Source: an uncultured bacterium
Lineage (GTDB): Bacteria; Planctomycetota; Phycisphaerae; Sedimentisphaerales; Anaerobacaceae
NCBI GenBank assembly: GCA_913009865.1
Contig: CAJVYK010000014.1
Coordinates: 1-20,908 of the forward strand
Reading direction: 5' to 3'
DNA: 20,908 bases
Shown here: piece after piece, positions 1-8,327 of the stretch
Layout of the letters: each line of letters starts with the position of its first letter
Numbering within the stretch: the first letter of the stretch is position 1
The notes under the pieces: generated by a model
Told to the model about the DNA's origin: nothing
Databases searched by the model: none
What the model saw: the letters and a program-made list of their open reading frames with translations, nothing else
Made by a program: the position numbers and the translations under genes

Positions 1-532
1 TTCCACTGCCTGCTGGTCCTGTCAGCAGCAAAACTCCTTGGCTTTTAGCTGCTATTTTCTTCAGAGATTTGTATATATTTTTTGAAAAACCCAGTTGTCC
101 CAGTTCTGTTAGGTCTTTGTTTTGGTAAAATAAGCGCACAACCGCTCTCTGACCGTTTATTGTTGGAAAAACTGCAAGACGCTGATCCAGAATACCATCT
201 TTAGCCGCTTTAATTTCTATCCGGCCTTCCTGGGGTATATCATTACGGTAGGTCAGAAGTCCTCCTAACACCTTCAATCTTGCAATTACATTATCAGAGA
301 GATGCTTGGGTAGTTTTTCAACGGCACCTAAAACACCATCAAGACGAAACTTCACAACTAATTCAGAGCCTGTTGGCTCGAAATGAATGTCGCTTGCACC
401 GGAATCTACGGCCTTTTTTAGCAAATCATCTACCAATGACACTACATTCTGAGCACCTTTTTCTCGGCCTTTAGAATTACCATTTAAAATACTAAAATTC
501 ATAATTTCGCGGCTCATGGGCAATAAATTCAT
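1..532 (-). CDS. GspE/PulE/PilB-type secretion ATPase, N-terminal part (runs off left edge)
   Basis: Reading the minus strand from the ATG at 532 gives an open frame of about 177 codons that is still open at base 1. It contains the GspE N2-domain signature (residues about 30-52, with ASDIHFEP), the arm region with PQEGR, the QRAVVRLF segment, and a P-loop (LLLTGPAGSG) cut by the window edge. Such ATPases power type II secretion, type IV pilus or related machines on the inner face of the inner membrane. Only about 28 residues precede the N2 domain, so the usual N1/MshEN domain that docks to the membrane partner is absent. An in-frame stop lies just upstream, so this is not a start-choice artefact; in-frame ATGs at 517 and 502 are alternatives. 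No clear Shine-Dalgarno is seen. It is divergent from the ECF sigma gene and shares a mirrored promoter element with it. Which secretion system it serves cannot be told from here. Confidence 0.85.
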   Translation of the reverse strand, partial: MNLLPMSREIMNFSILNGNSKGREKGAQNVVSLVDDLLKKAVDSGASDIHFEPTGSELVVKFRLDGVLGAVEKLPKHLSDNVIARLKVLGGLLTYRNDIPQEGRIEIKAAKDGILDQRLAVFPTINGQRAVVRLFYQNKDLTELGQLGFSKNIYKSLKKIAAKSQGVLLLTGPAGSG

Positions 533-558
533 AATTTCTGACGGTTATTTGTAAATAA

Positions 559-584
559 GACGCATAAATACCCCAAAACGTTAC
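559..584 (-). promoter_or_regulatory. Candidate ECF-type promoter for the GspE-like gene
   Basis: On the minus strand GTAAC (584-580) is followed after 17 bases by CGTC (562-559), inside the 11-mer TGCGTCTTATT. This is the form expected of ECF sigma promoters (AAC-containing -35, CGTC-like -10). The predicted start lies about 20 bases before the ATG at 532. The same 11-mer occurs in mirror orientation before the sigma gene. The assignment is by pattern only. Confidence 0.45.
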
Positions 585-626
585 CTGAAAACACCATAGT
601 TTTCTGGATTTATTCTAAAATTTTTA

Positions 627-651
627 TTAACATATAGTTAATCGCTGCGTC
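627..651 (+). promoter_or_regulatory. Candidate autoregulated ECF promoter for the sigma factor gene
   Basis: TTAAC (627-631), a 16-base spacer and CGTC (648-651) within TGCGTCTTATT precede the sigma factor start at 683 by about 30 bases. ECF sigma genes are commonly autoregulated from such promoters. The -35 overlaps a palindrome with 6-bp arms (ATTAAC/GTTAAT, 626-642) that could be an operator. The 11-mer is the exact reverse complement of 554-564. Confidence 0.45.
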
Positions 652-682
652 TTATTAATGTAGAACAAATAAGCGGGTATCT

Positions 683-1252
683 ATGATTGGTAAGGCAAAC
701 ACTTGTGGGCTGATTTGGGATTTTGCCATCTCTGATTCCCTAAGCGGAACTCAGCAATGGGTATTGTCTACAATGCAAAGCCATGGCCAGGAGTTGGTCA
801 CGATGCTGTGGCGGATACTCGGAAATGAACAAGACGTTTGTGACGCATACCAAGATACGTTTTTGAAGCTGGCTCATTATGAAGGGGGGCAAAAGCCGGA
901 ACATGTTAAAGCGTATATTTTTCGCTCAGCAAGTAATGTGGCGATTTCAATGTTGAGACGCAGGGCAATTGAGAGAAAGAGTCTATCTGAAGTTAATGTT
1001 GCAAACAATATAAAGTCTCCAGCAAATGAGCTTAATTCCAGGTACCTGCAGGAAAATTTAAGATGCGGTATTGCCAAACTGCCTGGACATCTAAGAAGTG
1101 TTTTAACTTTACATGATCTGGCGGAACTGTCTTACGCTCAGGTGGGAAAGATATTAGGAATAACCAAAGCCACCGCCAGGGTTTATAGGTGCAAAGCGAT
1201 ACAATTGTTGGCTGTATGGATGAACAGAAAAGAACAAAAAAATGGAAGCTAA
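683..1252 (+). CDS. ECF-type RNA polymerase sigma factor
   Basis: This 189-residue protein has the two-domain layout of sigma-70 region 2 plus region 4 and lacks regions 1 and 3, as ECF sigma factors do. Region 2 spans about residues 35-95, with the DVCDAYQDTFLKLA helix and the Arg-rich end SMLRRRA. Region 4 spans about 130-180, with LPGHLRSVLTLHDLAELSYAQV followed by the recognition helix around GITKATARVYRCKA. It directs RNA polymerase to a dedicated promoter set. The anti-sigma gene overlaps its last 11 bases, so the pair is translationally coupled. The 683 ATG has a weak GCGGG upstream and fits a roughly 25-base leader from the proposed ECF promoter. The inducing signal is unknown, and I cannot assign an ECF subgroup. 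Confidence 0.9.
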   Translation: MIGKANTCGLIWDFAISDSLSGTQQWVLSTMQSHGQELVTMLWRILGNEQDVCDAYQDTFLKLAHYEGGQKPEHVKAYIFRSASNVAISMLRRRAIERKSLSEVNVANNIKSPANELNSRYLQENLRCGIAKLPGHLRSVLTLHDLAELSYAQVGKILGITKATARVYRCKAIQLLAVWMNRKEQKNGS

Positions 1253-1736
1253 GAAAACAAACAAAAAGTGCAAAAACATCAGGTACTGGCTGTATAAGGC
1301 TATAAGCAGTCGTATTAATCTCAATGCAGACTGGGTGCAAAATCATGTTGCCAATTGCCCAAGATGTCAGCGAAGACTTTCCTCGGTAGGCAAAGTTAAT
1401 CTTGCACTTTCAATTATTAAGTCTCAACCTCACAATCTTGATTTATTGATGCGTTCAAATGCACAGGCTATTGGGGTGCTCAAGCACAGTCTGCGTAACT
1501 CTTCCAAGGCCCAGAAGCTGAAAACGATACTCCCTGAACCCAAGCTATTTGAAAAATGCAGTAAGTATAAGAACTCAATAGCAAATGCAGCCGCCTGTAT
1601 CACAATCTTGTTTCTTATGAAGACAGGTATTTTTTCTTCGATGGACAAGTTCCAATCAGAAGGCCAAAAAGTCGTCAAGCAATATTATGTCGCCCAAGTA
1701 GGAGAAGAACTGGCGGACGAAATTTTCTCTGCTTAA
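1242..1736 (+). CDS. Membrane anti-sigma factor with ZAS-type zinc finger
   Basis: The 164-residue product starts inside the sigma factor gene (ATGGAAGCTAA overlap). The N-terminal part has Cys10 and then His35-x3-Cys39-x2-Cys42, the spacing of the zinc-binding anti-sigma (ZAS, zf-HC2) domain that clamps ECF sigma factors. A short hydrophobic segment at about residues 112-130 would cross the inner membrane, leaving a small C-terminal tail of about 35 residues outside. It probably sequesters the upstream sigma factor until a signal is sensed. The first 60 residues carry the recognisable motif; the rest resembles nothing I know. The small outer domain leaves little room for a classic sensor, so sensing may occur through the zinc site or a partner. 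Confidence 0.8.
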   Translation: MEAKKTNKKCKNIRYWLYKAISSRINLNADWVQNHVANCPRCQRRLSSVGKVNLALSIIKSQPHNLDLLMRSNAQAIGVLKHSLRNSSKAQKLKTILPEPKLFEKCSKYKNSIANAAACITILFLMKTGIFSSMDKFQSEGQKVVKQYYVAQVGEELADEIFSA

Positions 1737-1834
1737 CAACACGCAATTGATTTTATCATATTATAGCATCGGGCTAATGTGCTCGTGTCCACTCCTTGGG
1801 ATATTGACCAAGAGAATTAAAAATCACCAAATGA

Positions 1835-4800
1835 TTACTGCATACCATAACCATCTACTGCGTGGCTTGGAAACGAACGGTGAGAGACAACAGCCACTAA
1901 TGTAGGTATGATAACCAGTGTGCCAAATGTTCCTGATATTAGTCCGCCAATTACAGTGACGGCGAACGGCTGAAATATATTTGAGCCAACGGTTGTACCA
2001 ATGGCAGTTGGAACAAGAGCAAAAATGGTGGTGAGGGCAGTCATCAAGACCGGACGCAGCCGGACAGATGCAGCGGAAAGTAGTGATTCCTCCACAGTTT
2101 TGCCGGAAGATATATTTTTGTTGGAGTAATCAAGCAACACGATGGCGTTATTGACGGATATGCCTACAAGGGCAACCGCCCCCATTGCTACAGAGACATC
2201 GATACCCTGGCCGGTTACAAATAAGGCGATAATCGCTCCAACCAAAGACAAAGGTATGGTAAACAGAATAATAAGCGGCTGAAGCCAGGAATGAAATTGC
2301 ATTACCATAATCAGATAAATCAAAACTACTGCCGCCAAAAACACAAAAAGCATTTCGGTCGCCGTTTCGATAAGTGTTTTATACTGCCCTGTAAAATCGA
2401 TGCTGTAACCTTTCGGCAATCCAATGGAGCTAAATTGCTTGCGAAGACGCGAGACTGCAGATGAGATGCTGCCATTTACTCCAGCCAGAAGGGTAATCTC
2501 TCGCTGGCCGTTCAATCGGGTAATTGATGCCGGAACATGAGAAATCCGGACGTCGGCAATGCGCTCCAGAGGGATAATTTCACCGTTGCCGGCGGTAATT
2601 GGCAACTGCTTAAGCCGTGTAAGATTGAGCATTTTGCCAACATCCATTTTCACCATAACTGCGACATTTTCTTTTTGCCTGATAATTTGTGTTGCCTCGA
2701 CTCCAAATCGCGCGGCCTGGAGTGTGGCGAGAACGTCTTCGGCCTTGACGCCGTATAATGCCAGCCATGGATAATTAAGCCGAACATCTATTTCGGGAGA
2801 CCTGACCTTAGTATTGTTCACGATATTAGTCACTGCCGGGTCCCTTGCCAGAATATCTTCCACTTTATTACCCAGTGATATGAGCTTATCCATATTCGTT
2901 CCATAAATGGTAACGCCAAACAGGGCAGGCAGACCTGAGAAGCTCTCGTCGATTTTTTCCTGTGTCGGCTGATGATATAAGAACACAACGCCATTGAACT
3001 TCGTGTAAGCTTGTTTAAGGGCGGCCATAATTTCAGTCAGTGATTGTTTGCGCCCTGTTTTGGGCTTTAGCTTGATAACAATCTCACCCTTATTAACACC
3101 TTCAATCTGATAGCCGGTTTCCGGCGACCCGGTACGGCGATAGACACATGACACATCCGGCTGTGCCATCGCAATGCGGTCTAATGCCTCCCCTATTCGA
3201 TTGCTCTCGGAAAGTGCGGTTCCCGGCGGCATTACATATTCTATCAGGATGGCACCTTCATCTATTGGTGGCAGAAGATTCACTTTACCGAGAAAAGCAG
3301 CCAGTCCGGCAATGCATAGAAAAAGAAGAGCCAGAAATAATATCCGCCGTTTGTGCTTAAAAGAGAACTTCAAAGCAGCTTGAGTCAACCTGTTTAACAA
3401 ACCAAGCAAACGTGCTCCTGCAAAATCGGTGCGTGGCATTACTGAGACAGTTCGGCTCAAAAGCACCGGCACCAGTGTAAGCGACAGCACCAGCGATACG
3501 AGAAGAGCTGCGCTGATTGTCACCCCGAAGGGCTTTAGAAAAAGTGCGGCAAGGCCGGTTACGAGAATCAGCGGTACAAAGGCGGCAACTGTAGTAAAAG
3601 TACCTGAAGCGTCAGGGGCGGCAATTTCGGTCGTGCCCTGAATGCTTGCCTCGATTTCATTTATACCTCTTAGACGGTTTCGGTAAATATTTTCGGCTAC
3701 GACAATGGCATCGTCTACAATCATTCCGACTGCAAGAGTCAATGCCGTCATTGTAATTATGTTAAGACTAAGGCCGAACAGCCCCATGATGGCCAATGCA
3801 GCCAGAATGCTTATCGGTATCGTTACAGCTACTATCAGGGTCGGCCTCAAAGAGCCTAAGAAGAAGTAAAGAACCAATATGGCTAAAAACGCACCGGCGA
3901 GCATATTGTGGAAAATTGCATTACGAGCTTCAGCGATGATTTCCGATTGGTCGTAATATTTCTTAAGTTCTGTTCCTTGTGGGAACAGATTGCGCAAATC
4001 CGCCATCTTCGCTTCGACATCCCGAACAACACCAATCGTGCTTGCTCCCGGCTGCTTGCGGACGACAAAAGCAACGGCGCCGATACCATCCCCACGAACC
4101 ACATAGTGTTTGGGTGCTCGTCCTTCGGACACTTCAGCAATGGAACCGAGCAGTACCGATTTCTCACCGTCTGCAATAACCGGTAAAGAACGAATGTCGT
4201 CAAGGGTTTTCAATCGTCCATCGCCACGAATCAGATATTCCCTTGACGAACGGTCAAGATACCCTGCTACTGTTGTAAGGTTATTTTTCTTGAGAGCGGC
4301 AACGATGTTACTAACCGTCATATTAAGACGAGCCAGAGTCTCCGGCCTAACCCTGACATTAAACGCTCGCCGGTCGCCGCCGAATACATCAACCGATGAG
4401 ACGCCTTCAACATCCATAAGTCGGCTGGCCAAATCGTGGCGAACTATGTTGCGAAGGGTTACTGGGTCTGTTCCTCCATAAATAACGTACTTGACAACCT
4501 GCTGCAGGGTAGTTCGGATATTCTCAAGGCGCGGGTTCACACCAGCCGGCAGGATATTTCGCAATCTGGCTAATTTCGCCTGGACAACCTGGCGGGCATC
4601 CCTGACGGTGGTACCCCAGGTAAATTCCACTGTTACCTGCGATAGTCCCTGCAGCGATGTTGAAGCGACCCGCATAACCTGTGGAATGGTTCGCATCTGG
4701 TCTTCAATCGGCCTTGATATAAGCAGCTCTATGTCTTCTGAGGCCGCCGCCGGCAGGTGAGTAATAATGTTGACAACCGGTACCTCAAGATTTGGCAAAA

Positions 4801-4909
4801 GGTCGACCGGCATATGTAAGCCAGAGTAGATACCGCCGAACACTATAACGGCTACCGCAAAAAGTATGATAAGAGGTTTTTTTATTATAAATCGTAGTAG
4901 GTTTCTCAT
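1835..4909 (-). CDS. RND-family efflux pump, inner-membrane permease subunit
   Basis: At 1024 residues it is the usual size for the AcrB/CzcA superfamily, with the full duplicated plan: TM1 (about 11-30), a large periplasmic loop, TM2-6 (about 335-480), TM7, a second loop and TM8-12. The proton-relay helix TM4 reads AVGMIVDDAIVVAEN with Asp399 and Asp400, matching Asp407/Asp408 of AcrB. TM10 carries GISVNNAIVLLDY. The double Asp is typical of the HAE (drug/hydrophobe) type, whereas CzcA-type metal pumps have DFGxxxDG. The start codon shares one base with the adaptor's stop (TGATG), so it is translationally coupled as the last gene of the locus. It exports an unknown substrate with proton energy through the adaptor and TolC-like partner encoded upstream. 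The gene order is metal-locus-like and the motif is drug-like, so I leave the substrate open. Confidence 0.93.
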   Translation of the reverse strand: MRNLLRFIIKKPLIILFAVAVIVFGGIYSGLHMPVDLLPNLEVPVVNIITHLPAAASEDIELLISRPIEDQMRTIPQVMRVASTSLQGLSQVTVEFTWGTTVRDARQVVQAKLARLRNILPAGVNPRLENIRTTLQQVVKYVIYGGTDPVTLRNIVRHDLASRLMDVEGVSSVDVFGGDRRAFNVRVRPETLARLNMTVSNIVAALKKNNLTTVAGYLDRSSREYLIRGDGRLKTLDDIRSLPVIADGEKSVLLGSIAEVSEGRAPKHYVVRGDGIGAVAFVVRKQPGASTIGVVRDVEAKMADLRNLFPQGTELKKYYDQSEIIAEARNAIFHNMLAGAFLAILVLYFFLGSLRPTLIVAVTIPISILAALAIMGLFGLSLNIITMTALTLAVGMIVDDAIVVAENIYRNRLRGINEIEASIQGTTEIAAPDASGTFTTVAAFVPLILVTGLAALFLKPFGVTISAALLVSLVLSLTLVPVLLSRTVSVMPRTDFAGARLLGLLNRLTQAALKFSFKHKRRILFLALLFLCIAGLAAFLGKVNLLPPIDEGAILIEYVMPPGTALSESNRIGEALDRIAMAQPDVSCVYRRTGSPETGYQIEGVNKGEIVIKLKPKTGRKQSLTEIMAALKQAYTKFNGVVFLYHQPTQEKIDESFSGLPALFGVTIYGTNMDKLISLGNKVEDILARDPAVTNIVNNTKVRSPEIDVRLNYPWLALYGVKAEDVLATLQAARFGVEATQIIRQKENVAVMVKMDVGKMLNLTRLKQLPITAGNGEIIPLERIADVRISHVPASITRLNGQREITLLAGVNGSISSAVSRLRKQFSSIGLPKGYSIDFTGQYKTLIETATEMLFVFLAAVVLIYLIMVMQFHSWLQPLIILFTIPLSLVGAIIALFVTGQGIDVSVAMGAVALVGISVNNAIVLLDYSNKNISSGKTVEESLLSAASVRLRPVLMTALTTIFALVPTAIGTTVGSNIFQPFAVTVIGGLISGTFGTLVIIPTLVAVVSHRSFPSHAVDGYGMQ

Positions 4910-5997
4910 CAGTCGGCAACCTTATAGACTTTATTGAAGTCCCGGTAAAATAGTTCGTATGCTCCTTCTGTCACTACCTCGTCGGCTTCGGTCAGGCCCG
5001 ATAGAATTTCCACCCATCCGTCCGATGAAAGCCCTGTTTGCACTTTTTGTTTCGTATAGCCCTCGGCCTGCTTGACAAACACATACGTCTTTTCCTGTTC
5101 ATCGCGGACGAGGGCCTTTTCAGGCAGCGCTAATGCTTTTTTGTGCGTGGCGAGCAGGATATCTCCACTGATTGTTTCGCCGGCTTTCAATTGCCGGTTA
5201 ATATCGTTGCCTTTAATCCAAACTGTGGTTCCGCCGGCAGAGGTGCGCTGCGGTAATACACTGGTTACAACCCCGGATAGCGTTTTGCCGCTTGCGGTAT
5301 GAATAGCTGCTGTTCGTCCCTGAAGCTGGGCATTCTCCGGCGGGAAAAGTGTTGCTGCCACACGCAAGTCGTTAGGAGCGATTATTTCGGCAAGCACGTC
5401 CGTTTTTTCAACTTTCTGACCTATACTGACTCTCCGCTGAGTGAAGATTCCACTCATAGGCGCGTAAATATGAATAGCAGTTTCGAGTACATCAAGCTGC
5501 CCGGCAGCTCTCTTAAGCCGGGCATTGAGCTGTGCCAAGTCGGCCTTTGCCTTATCAAGTTCGTCAAGTGAGACAATTTTTTGCTCGGCAGCTTGCTGCT
5601 TACGGCTGAGAGTATTTTTTGCTAAAGCTACCTGCTGTTTCAAAGATTTGATTTTTTGCTCGATGCTTGCAAGGCAAGCCTTGATTCTTACTCCACCCAG
5701 TGTAAAGAGAAGTGTGCCCTTTTTGACTACAGCTTCATCGTCGGCATCAACAGAAGAGATTGTCCCTGCTTCAAGGGCTGTTATAATTACTTTGTTCCTG
5801 ACTTCGGCTCTGCCTACAAAATATGCAACGATGTTGAAATCCTTATGCTGTGGAAGTGATGTCTTTATCAGATTTAGTCGGGACATAGTGGCCGAAATTT
5901 GTCGCTGTCGGCTGGACAGGGACCTGGAATACCAGGCCGTAAACCCAACAGCAATGATAAGGACGATTATGAACGTAATTGCCGGATGTCTTTTCAT
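4909..5997 (-). CDS. RND efflux periplasmic adaptor (membrane fusion protein, HlyD/CzcB-like)
   Basis: The 362-residue protein has an N-terminal membrane anchor (about residues 7-24), then a lipoyl-like half around VIITALEAGTISSVDADDEAVVKKG, a coiled-coil hairpin (about 110-172, rich in Lys, Gln and Ala), the second lipoyl half (IYAPMSGIFTQRRVSIGQKV), a beta-barrel and a C-terminal membrane-proximal domain. This is the standard adaptor order. It bridges the RND pump and the outer-membrane channel in the periplasm. Its ATG overlaps the TolC-like gene's stop by 4 bases (ATGA), and its stop overlaps the pump's start by 1 base. I see no His-rich metal-binding extension of the kind found in some CzcB proteins. 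Confidence 0.9.
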   Translation of the reverse strand: MKRHPAITFIIVLIIAVGFTAWYSRSLSSRQRQISATMSRLNLIKTSLPQHKDFNIVAYFVGRAEVRNKVIITALEAGTISSVDADDEAVVKKGTLLFTLGGVRIKACLASIEQKIKSLKQQVALAKNTLSRKQQAAEQKIVSLDELDKAKADLAQLNARLKRAAGQLDVLETAIHIYAPMSGIFTQRRVSIGQKVEKTDVLAEIIAPNDLRVAATLFPPENAQLQGRTAAIHTASGKTLSGVVTSVLPQRTSAGGTTVWIKGNDINRQLKAGETISGDILLATHKKALALPEKALVRDEQEKTYVFVKQAEGYTKQKVQTGLSSDGWVEILSGLTEADEVVTEGAYELFYRDFNKVYKVAD

Positions 5998-7415
5998 TTT
6001 AGTACCTCCTTTTTCGCTGTTTGATTGGAGTCTGAAGGTGCATTGCTTTGGATGTTCGAGGCGGGTAAGTACCGGCCTGTAGCTATCTCGAGAGCTATGC
6101 CGAGTTCGGCGAGTTGTTGCTTCAGGATTAGCGATTGTATTTGACTACTGTACAAATTACCCAGCGCTTTGTAAAAGGTCAGAATATCGACAATGCCGTC
6201 TTCAGCGGCACTTTTGTATGAATGAACCAGCCGATTCAATGCAGGGATAGATTCCTCAACGGTTTGGAATCTATCCCGGGTATATTGAAGAGCCGACAAT
6301 ATCCGGGCTATCTCGGATTGTGCATCGAACAGGCGAACTGTATATTCGTCAAAAAGCTGCTGACGGGTGGCTCGTTCAATCGCGATTCGGCCTTGATTTT
6401 GATTGAAAAATGGAAGCTCGATAGTCACGCCAAACCCCATCGTTCGGACATTGTCTATATCTCTTTCGTTTGACAGGCCAATATTTATCCTTGGAAATTG
6501 AGATTTTACAGCAGCCCTTACTCTCGCCTCCTGGCTTTCGTAACCGACCTTGAGAGCAAGCAGGTCAAGACGGCGGTTTTCAATTTCGTCAACGACCATT
6601 GCAGTGGAAGGAACGTTCTGCCAGGCCGGCAGGTTGATATCCTGTTGGAGCGGTATGACTCGGTCGGCAGCAAGGCCAAGCGTTTGGTTCAGGGCGAACC
6701 GCTCTCGCTGCCTCTGCTGCTCTGCAGCCGCTACGGCAAGTCTTGCCTGCCGCCAGGCATTATTTGCGGTCGATAAATCCAGAGCCGTTTTTTCACTCAG
6801 CTTGACGGCATTGGTGATAATACTGCGGGTCTGTCTGCGTTCAGACTCTATCTTCTTTGCTAAAGCCAACAGTTTTTCTGCAATCAGAAGCCGATACACG
6901 TGCAGCTTTGCTGCTTCGGCCACCTGCCATTCCTGCCATGCTATTTCGAGATTTACTGAACCGGCGCTGGCTTGTGCAGCGTACACTTTTGCCTGGTGGG
7001 TGATAAGAGAGCCGATATCCCAGTTCAACCCGACTCCGAATGCGTTTACAGTTTCGTCGGTTTCGCCGCCGGTTGGAAAATCCATACCGTAGGATAACCG
7101 GGGGTTCGGCAACAGTCCTGCCTGAAGCAACTGGGCGTTAGCTATATTCTGCCGGTCACGAATTGCCCGCAACCGCGGATTGGCAAGCACCGCCAACACA
7201 GCCGCCTCATCCGGAGAGAGTCCATCGCTATCATTAAACTCAATCGATTTCAATATAGGGTGCTTTATCTCTTTCGCCCTGATGCGAATATTTTTCATAT
7301 CAGGCCCAATAAGTCTGCCAGCTACGGCCTGTCGTGTTAGCGGAATCGGTCGATAAGTTGCACAGCCGCTAAGAAAAACTGCAACCAATATCACCCAAAG
7401 CATATATCTGGACAT
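5994..7415 (-). CDS. TolC/CzcC-like outer-membrane efflux lipoprotein
   Basis: The 473-residue protein begins with a lipoprotein signal ending in the lipobox LSGC (Cys18), so it should be acylated. Two repeats of the outer-membrane efflux domain follow. The first contains the LSPDEAAVLAVLANPRLRAIR segment and NPRLSYG, and the second the ENRRLDLLALKVGYESQEARVRAA segment with ELPFFNQNQGRI. These are typical of CzcC/TolC proteins, which form a trimeric channel through the outer membrane and periplasm. A ribosome-binding site (GGAG about 10 bases upstream) supports the ATG at 7415. It is the first gene of the tightly overlapping pump trio and lies 78 bases after the methyltransferase-like gene. 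Confidence 0.88.
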   Translation of the reverse strand: MSRYMLWVILVAVFLSGCATYRPIPLTRQAVAGRLIGPDMKNIRIRAKEIKHPILKSIEFNDSDGLSPDEAAVLAVLANPRLRAIRDRQNIANAQLLQAGLLPNPRLSYGMDFPTGGETDETVNAFGVGLNWDIGSLITHQAKVYAAQASAGSVNLEIAWQEWQVAEAAKLHVYRLLIAEKLLALAKKIESERRQTRSIITNAVKLSEKTALDLSTANNAWRQARLAVAAAEQQRQRERFALNQTLGLAADRVIPLQQDINLPAWQNVPSTAMVVDEIENRRLDLLALKVGYESQEARVRAAVKSQFPRINIGLSNERDIDNVRTMGFGVTIELPFFNQNQGRIAIERATRQQLFDEYTVRLFDAQSEIARILSALQYTRDRFQTVEESIPALNRLVHSYKSAAEDGIVDILTFYKALGNLYSSQIQSLILKQQLAELGIALEIATGRYLPASNIQSNAPSDSNQTAKKEVLK

Positions 7416-7493
7416 CTCTATGACTCTCCACCGGCAATTGTAATATGCGTTTTCGACTTAAGAGATTTCACTACATCAACATTGCTATAATGC

Positions 7494-8189
7494 TCACTGT
7501 TTTTCCCTGAATACAAATACAAATCCGAGAAAAACTGACATCAAGAGAAATAGAAAGATTAATTCTTCTTTTAACAAGGCCGCAAAGCCATATCGCTGCA
7601 ACTCATAGCAGCCTTCAAAAAATGCTACTACCAAAACCCAGGTCAAAATCGTACCCCATTCCTTTTTAATCCATTTCAGTCTTAATGGTATACATTTTTT
7701 TAGATTGAGCTTGACCAGGTCTCTAAACCGTGGGAAGAACCTCGGTGTTGTCTGCGAATAATCCAGATACGCCTGTCCGAATTTTTGCACAAGGTGTTTT
7801 TCTTCCGTGTATATCTGCCAGCGGTACCACAATAAGTAAAGCAGGATGTAAACAGGCACCATCCATATCTTCAGAAGTACTATCACAATTCCCAGCCCTA
7901 TAAGGAAACTGCCGAAATACATTGGATGCCGTACTAATGCGTAAGGCCCTGTAGCGATAAGAGAGGCATTCTTATCCATCTGCCGAGATTTATACCCCCT
8001 GGCGGATATGCGAAGTAACTGGCCGAAAAAAACAACTGTTAATCCAACCACATCAAAAACGCATTCGACCAAAGTGGACTGTTTTGTTGGTATAACGGAA
8101 CGATAAAAGTACAATAATACCAATCCCGCGCACGCCACGATTAAGCCATTAACAAGAATACTTCGTCTTTTTATTCTCAAATGATACAC
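7494..8189 (-). CDS. Isoprenylcysteine carboxyl methyltransferase (ICMT)/PEMT-like membrane protein, CzcN-like
   Basis: The core shows the ICMT/phospholipid-methyltransferase signature: TGPYALVRHPMYFG (about residues 80-93), EEKHLVQKFGQAYLDY (about 129-144) and a PRFFPRF segment, set between hydrophobic helices. A C-terminal extension with two further helices is present. The family methylates lipid-linked or small acceptors with S-adenosylmethionine in the membrane. CzcN of czc metal-efflux loci belongs to it, though its role there is poorly defined. I chose the GTG at 8189 because AAGG lies 5 bases upstream; the in-frame GTG at 8195 has no usable spacing. It lies between the phosphatase and TolC-like genes in the same orientation, and a 39-bp repeat also found before the phosphatase gene lies about 90-130 bases upstream. 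Confidence 0.8.
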   Translation of the reverse strand: MYHLRIKRRSILVNGLIVACAGLVLLYFYRSVIPTKQSTLVECVFDVVGLTVVFFGQLLRISARGYKSRQMDKNASLIATGPYALVRHPMYFGSFLIGLGIVIVLLKIWMVPVYILLYLLWYRWQIYTEEKHLVQKFGQAYLDYSQTTPRFFPRFRDLVKLNLKKCIPLRLKWIKKEWGTILTWVLVVAFFEGCYELQRYGFAALLKEELIFLFLLMSVFLGFVFVFREKQ

Positions 8190-8277
8190 TGCCACCTTTT
8201 CTGCAACATTCCCGAAACAACACCAGAAGCATCGGTAGTACCTGCCCTTGTTCTTATTTAATGATACGATATCCTTC

Positions 8278-8316
8278 TAACCACAAGCTTGCCGGCAGAT
8301 TATTTTTTGGTAATGT
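8278..8316 (-). repeat. 39-bp direct repeat, copy 1 (upstream of the ICMT-like gene)
   Basis: This stretch matches 8982-9020 at 33 of 39 positions, including an identical 20-base core (minus strand ACATTACCAAAAAATAATCT, 8297-8316) followed by a small palindromic part (TGCCGGCA) and AAGCTT. Both copies lie in the same orientation and at similar distance (about 80-90 bases) before a gene start, suggesting a shared regulatory site rather than chance. Confidence 0.7.
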
Positions 8317-8327
8317 AGGCAAGCGTG

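Noticed and set aside
1795..1812. CTTGG/CCAAG hairpin between the convergent anti-sigma and RND genes as a terminator
   Set aside because: The stem is only 5 bp and neither strand has a following T-tract.
3883..4760. Several opposite-strand open frames within the RND pump gene
   Set aside because: They are shadows of a strongly conserved coding sequence, with no start signals and no recognisable protein content.
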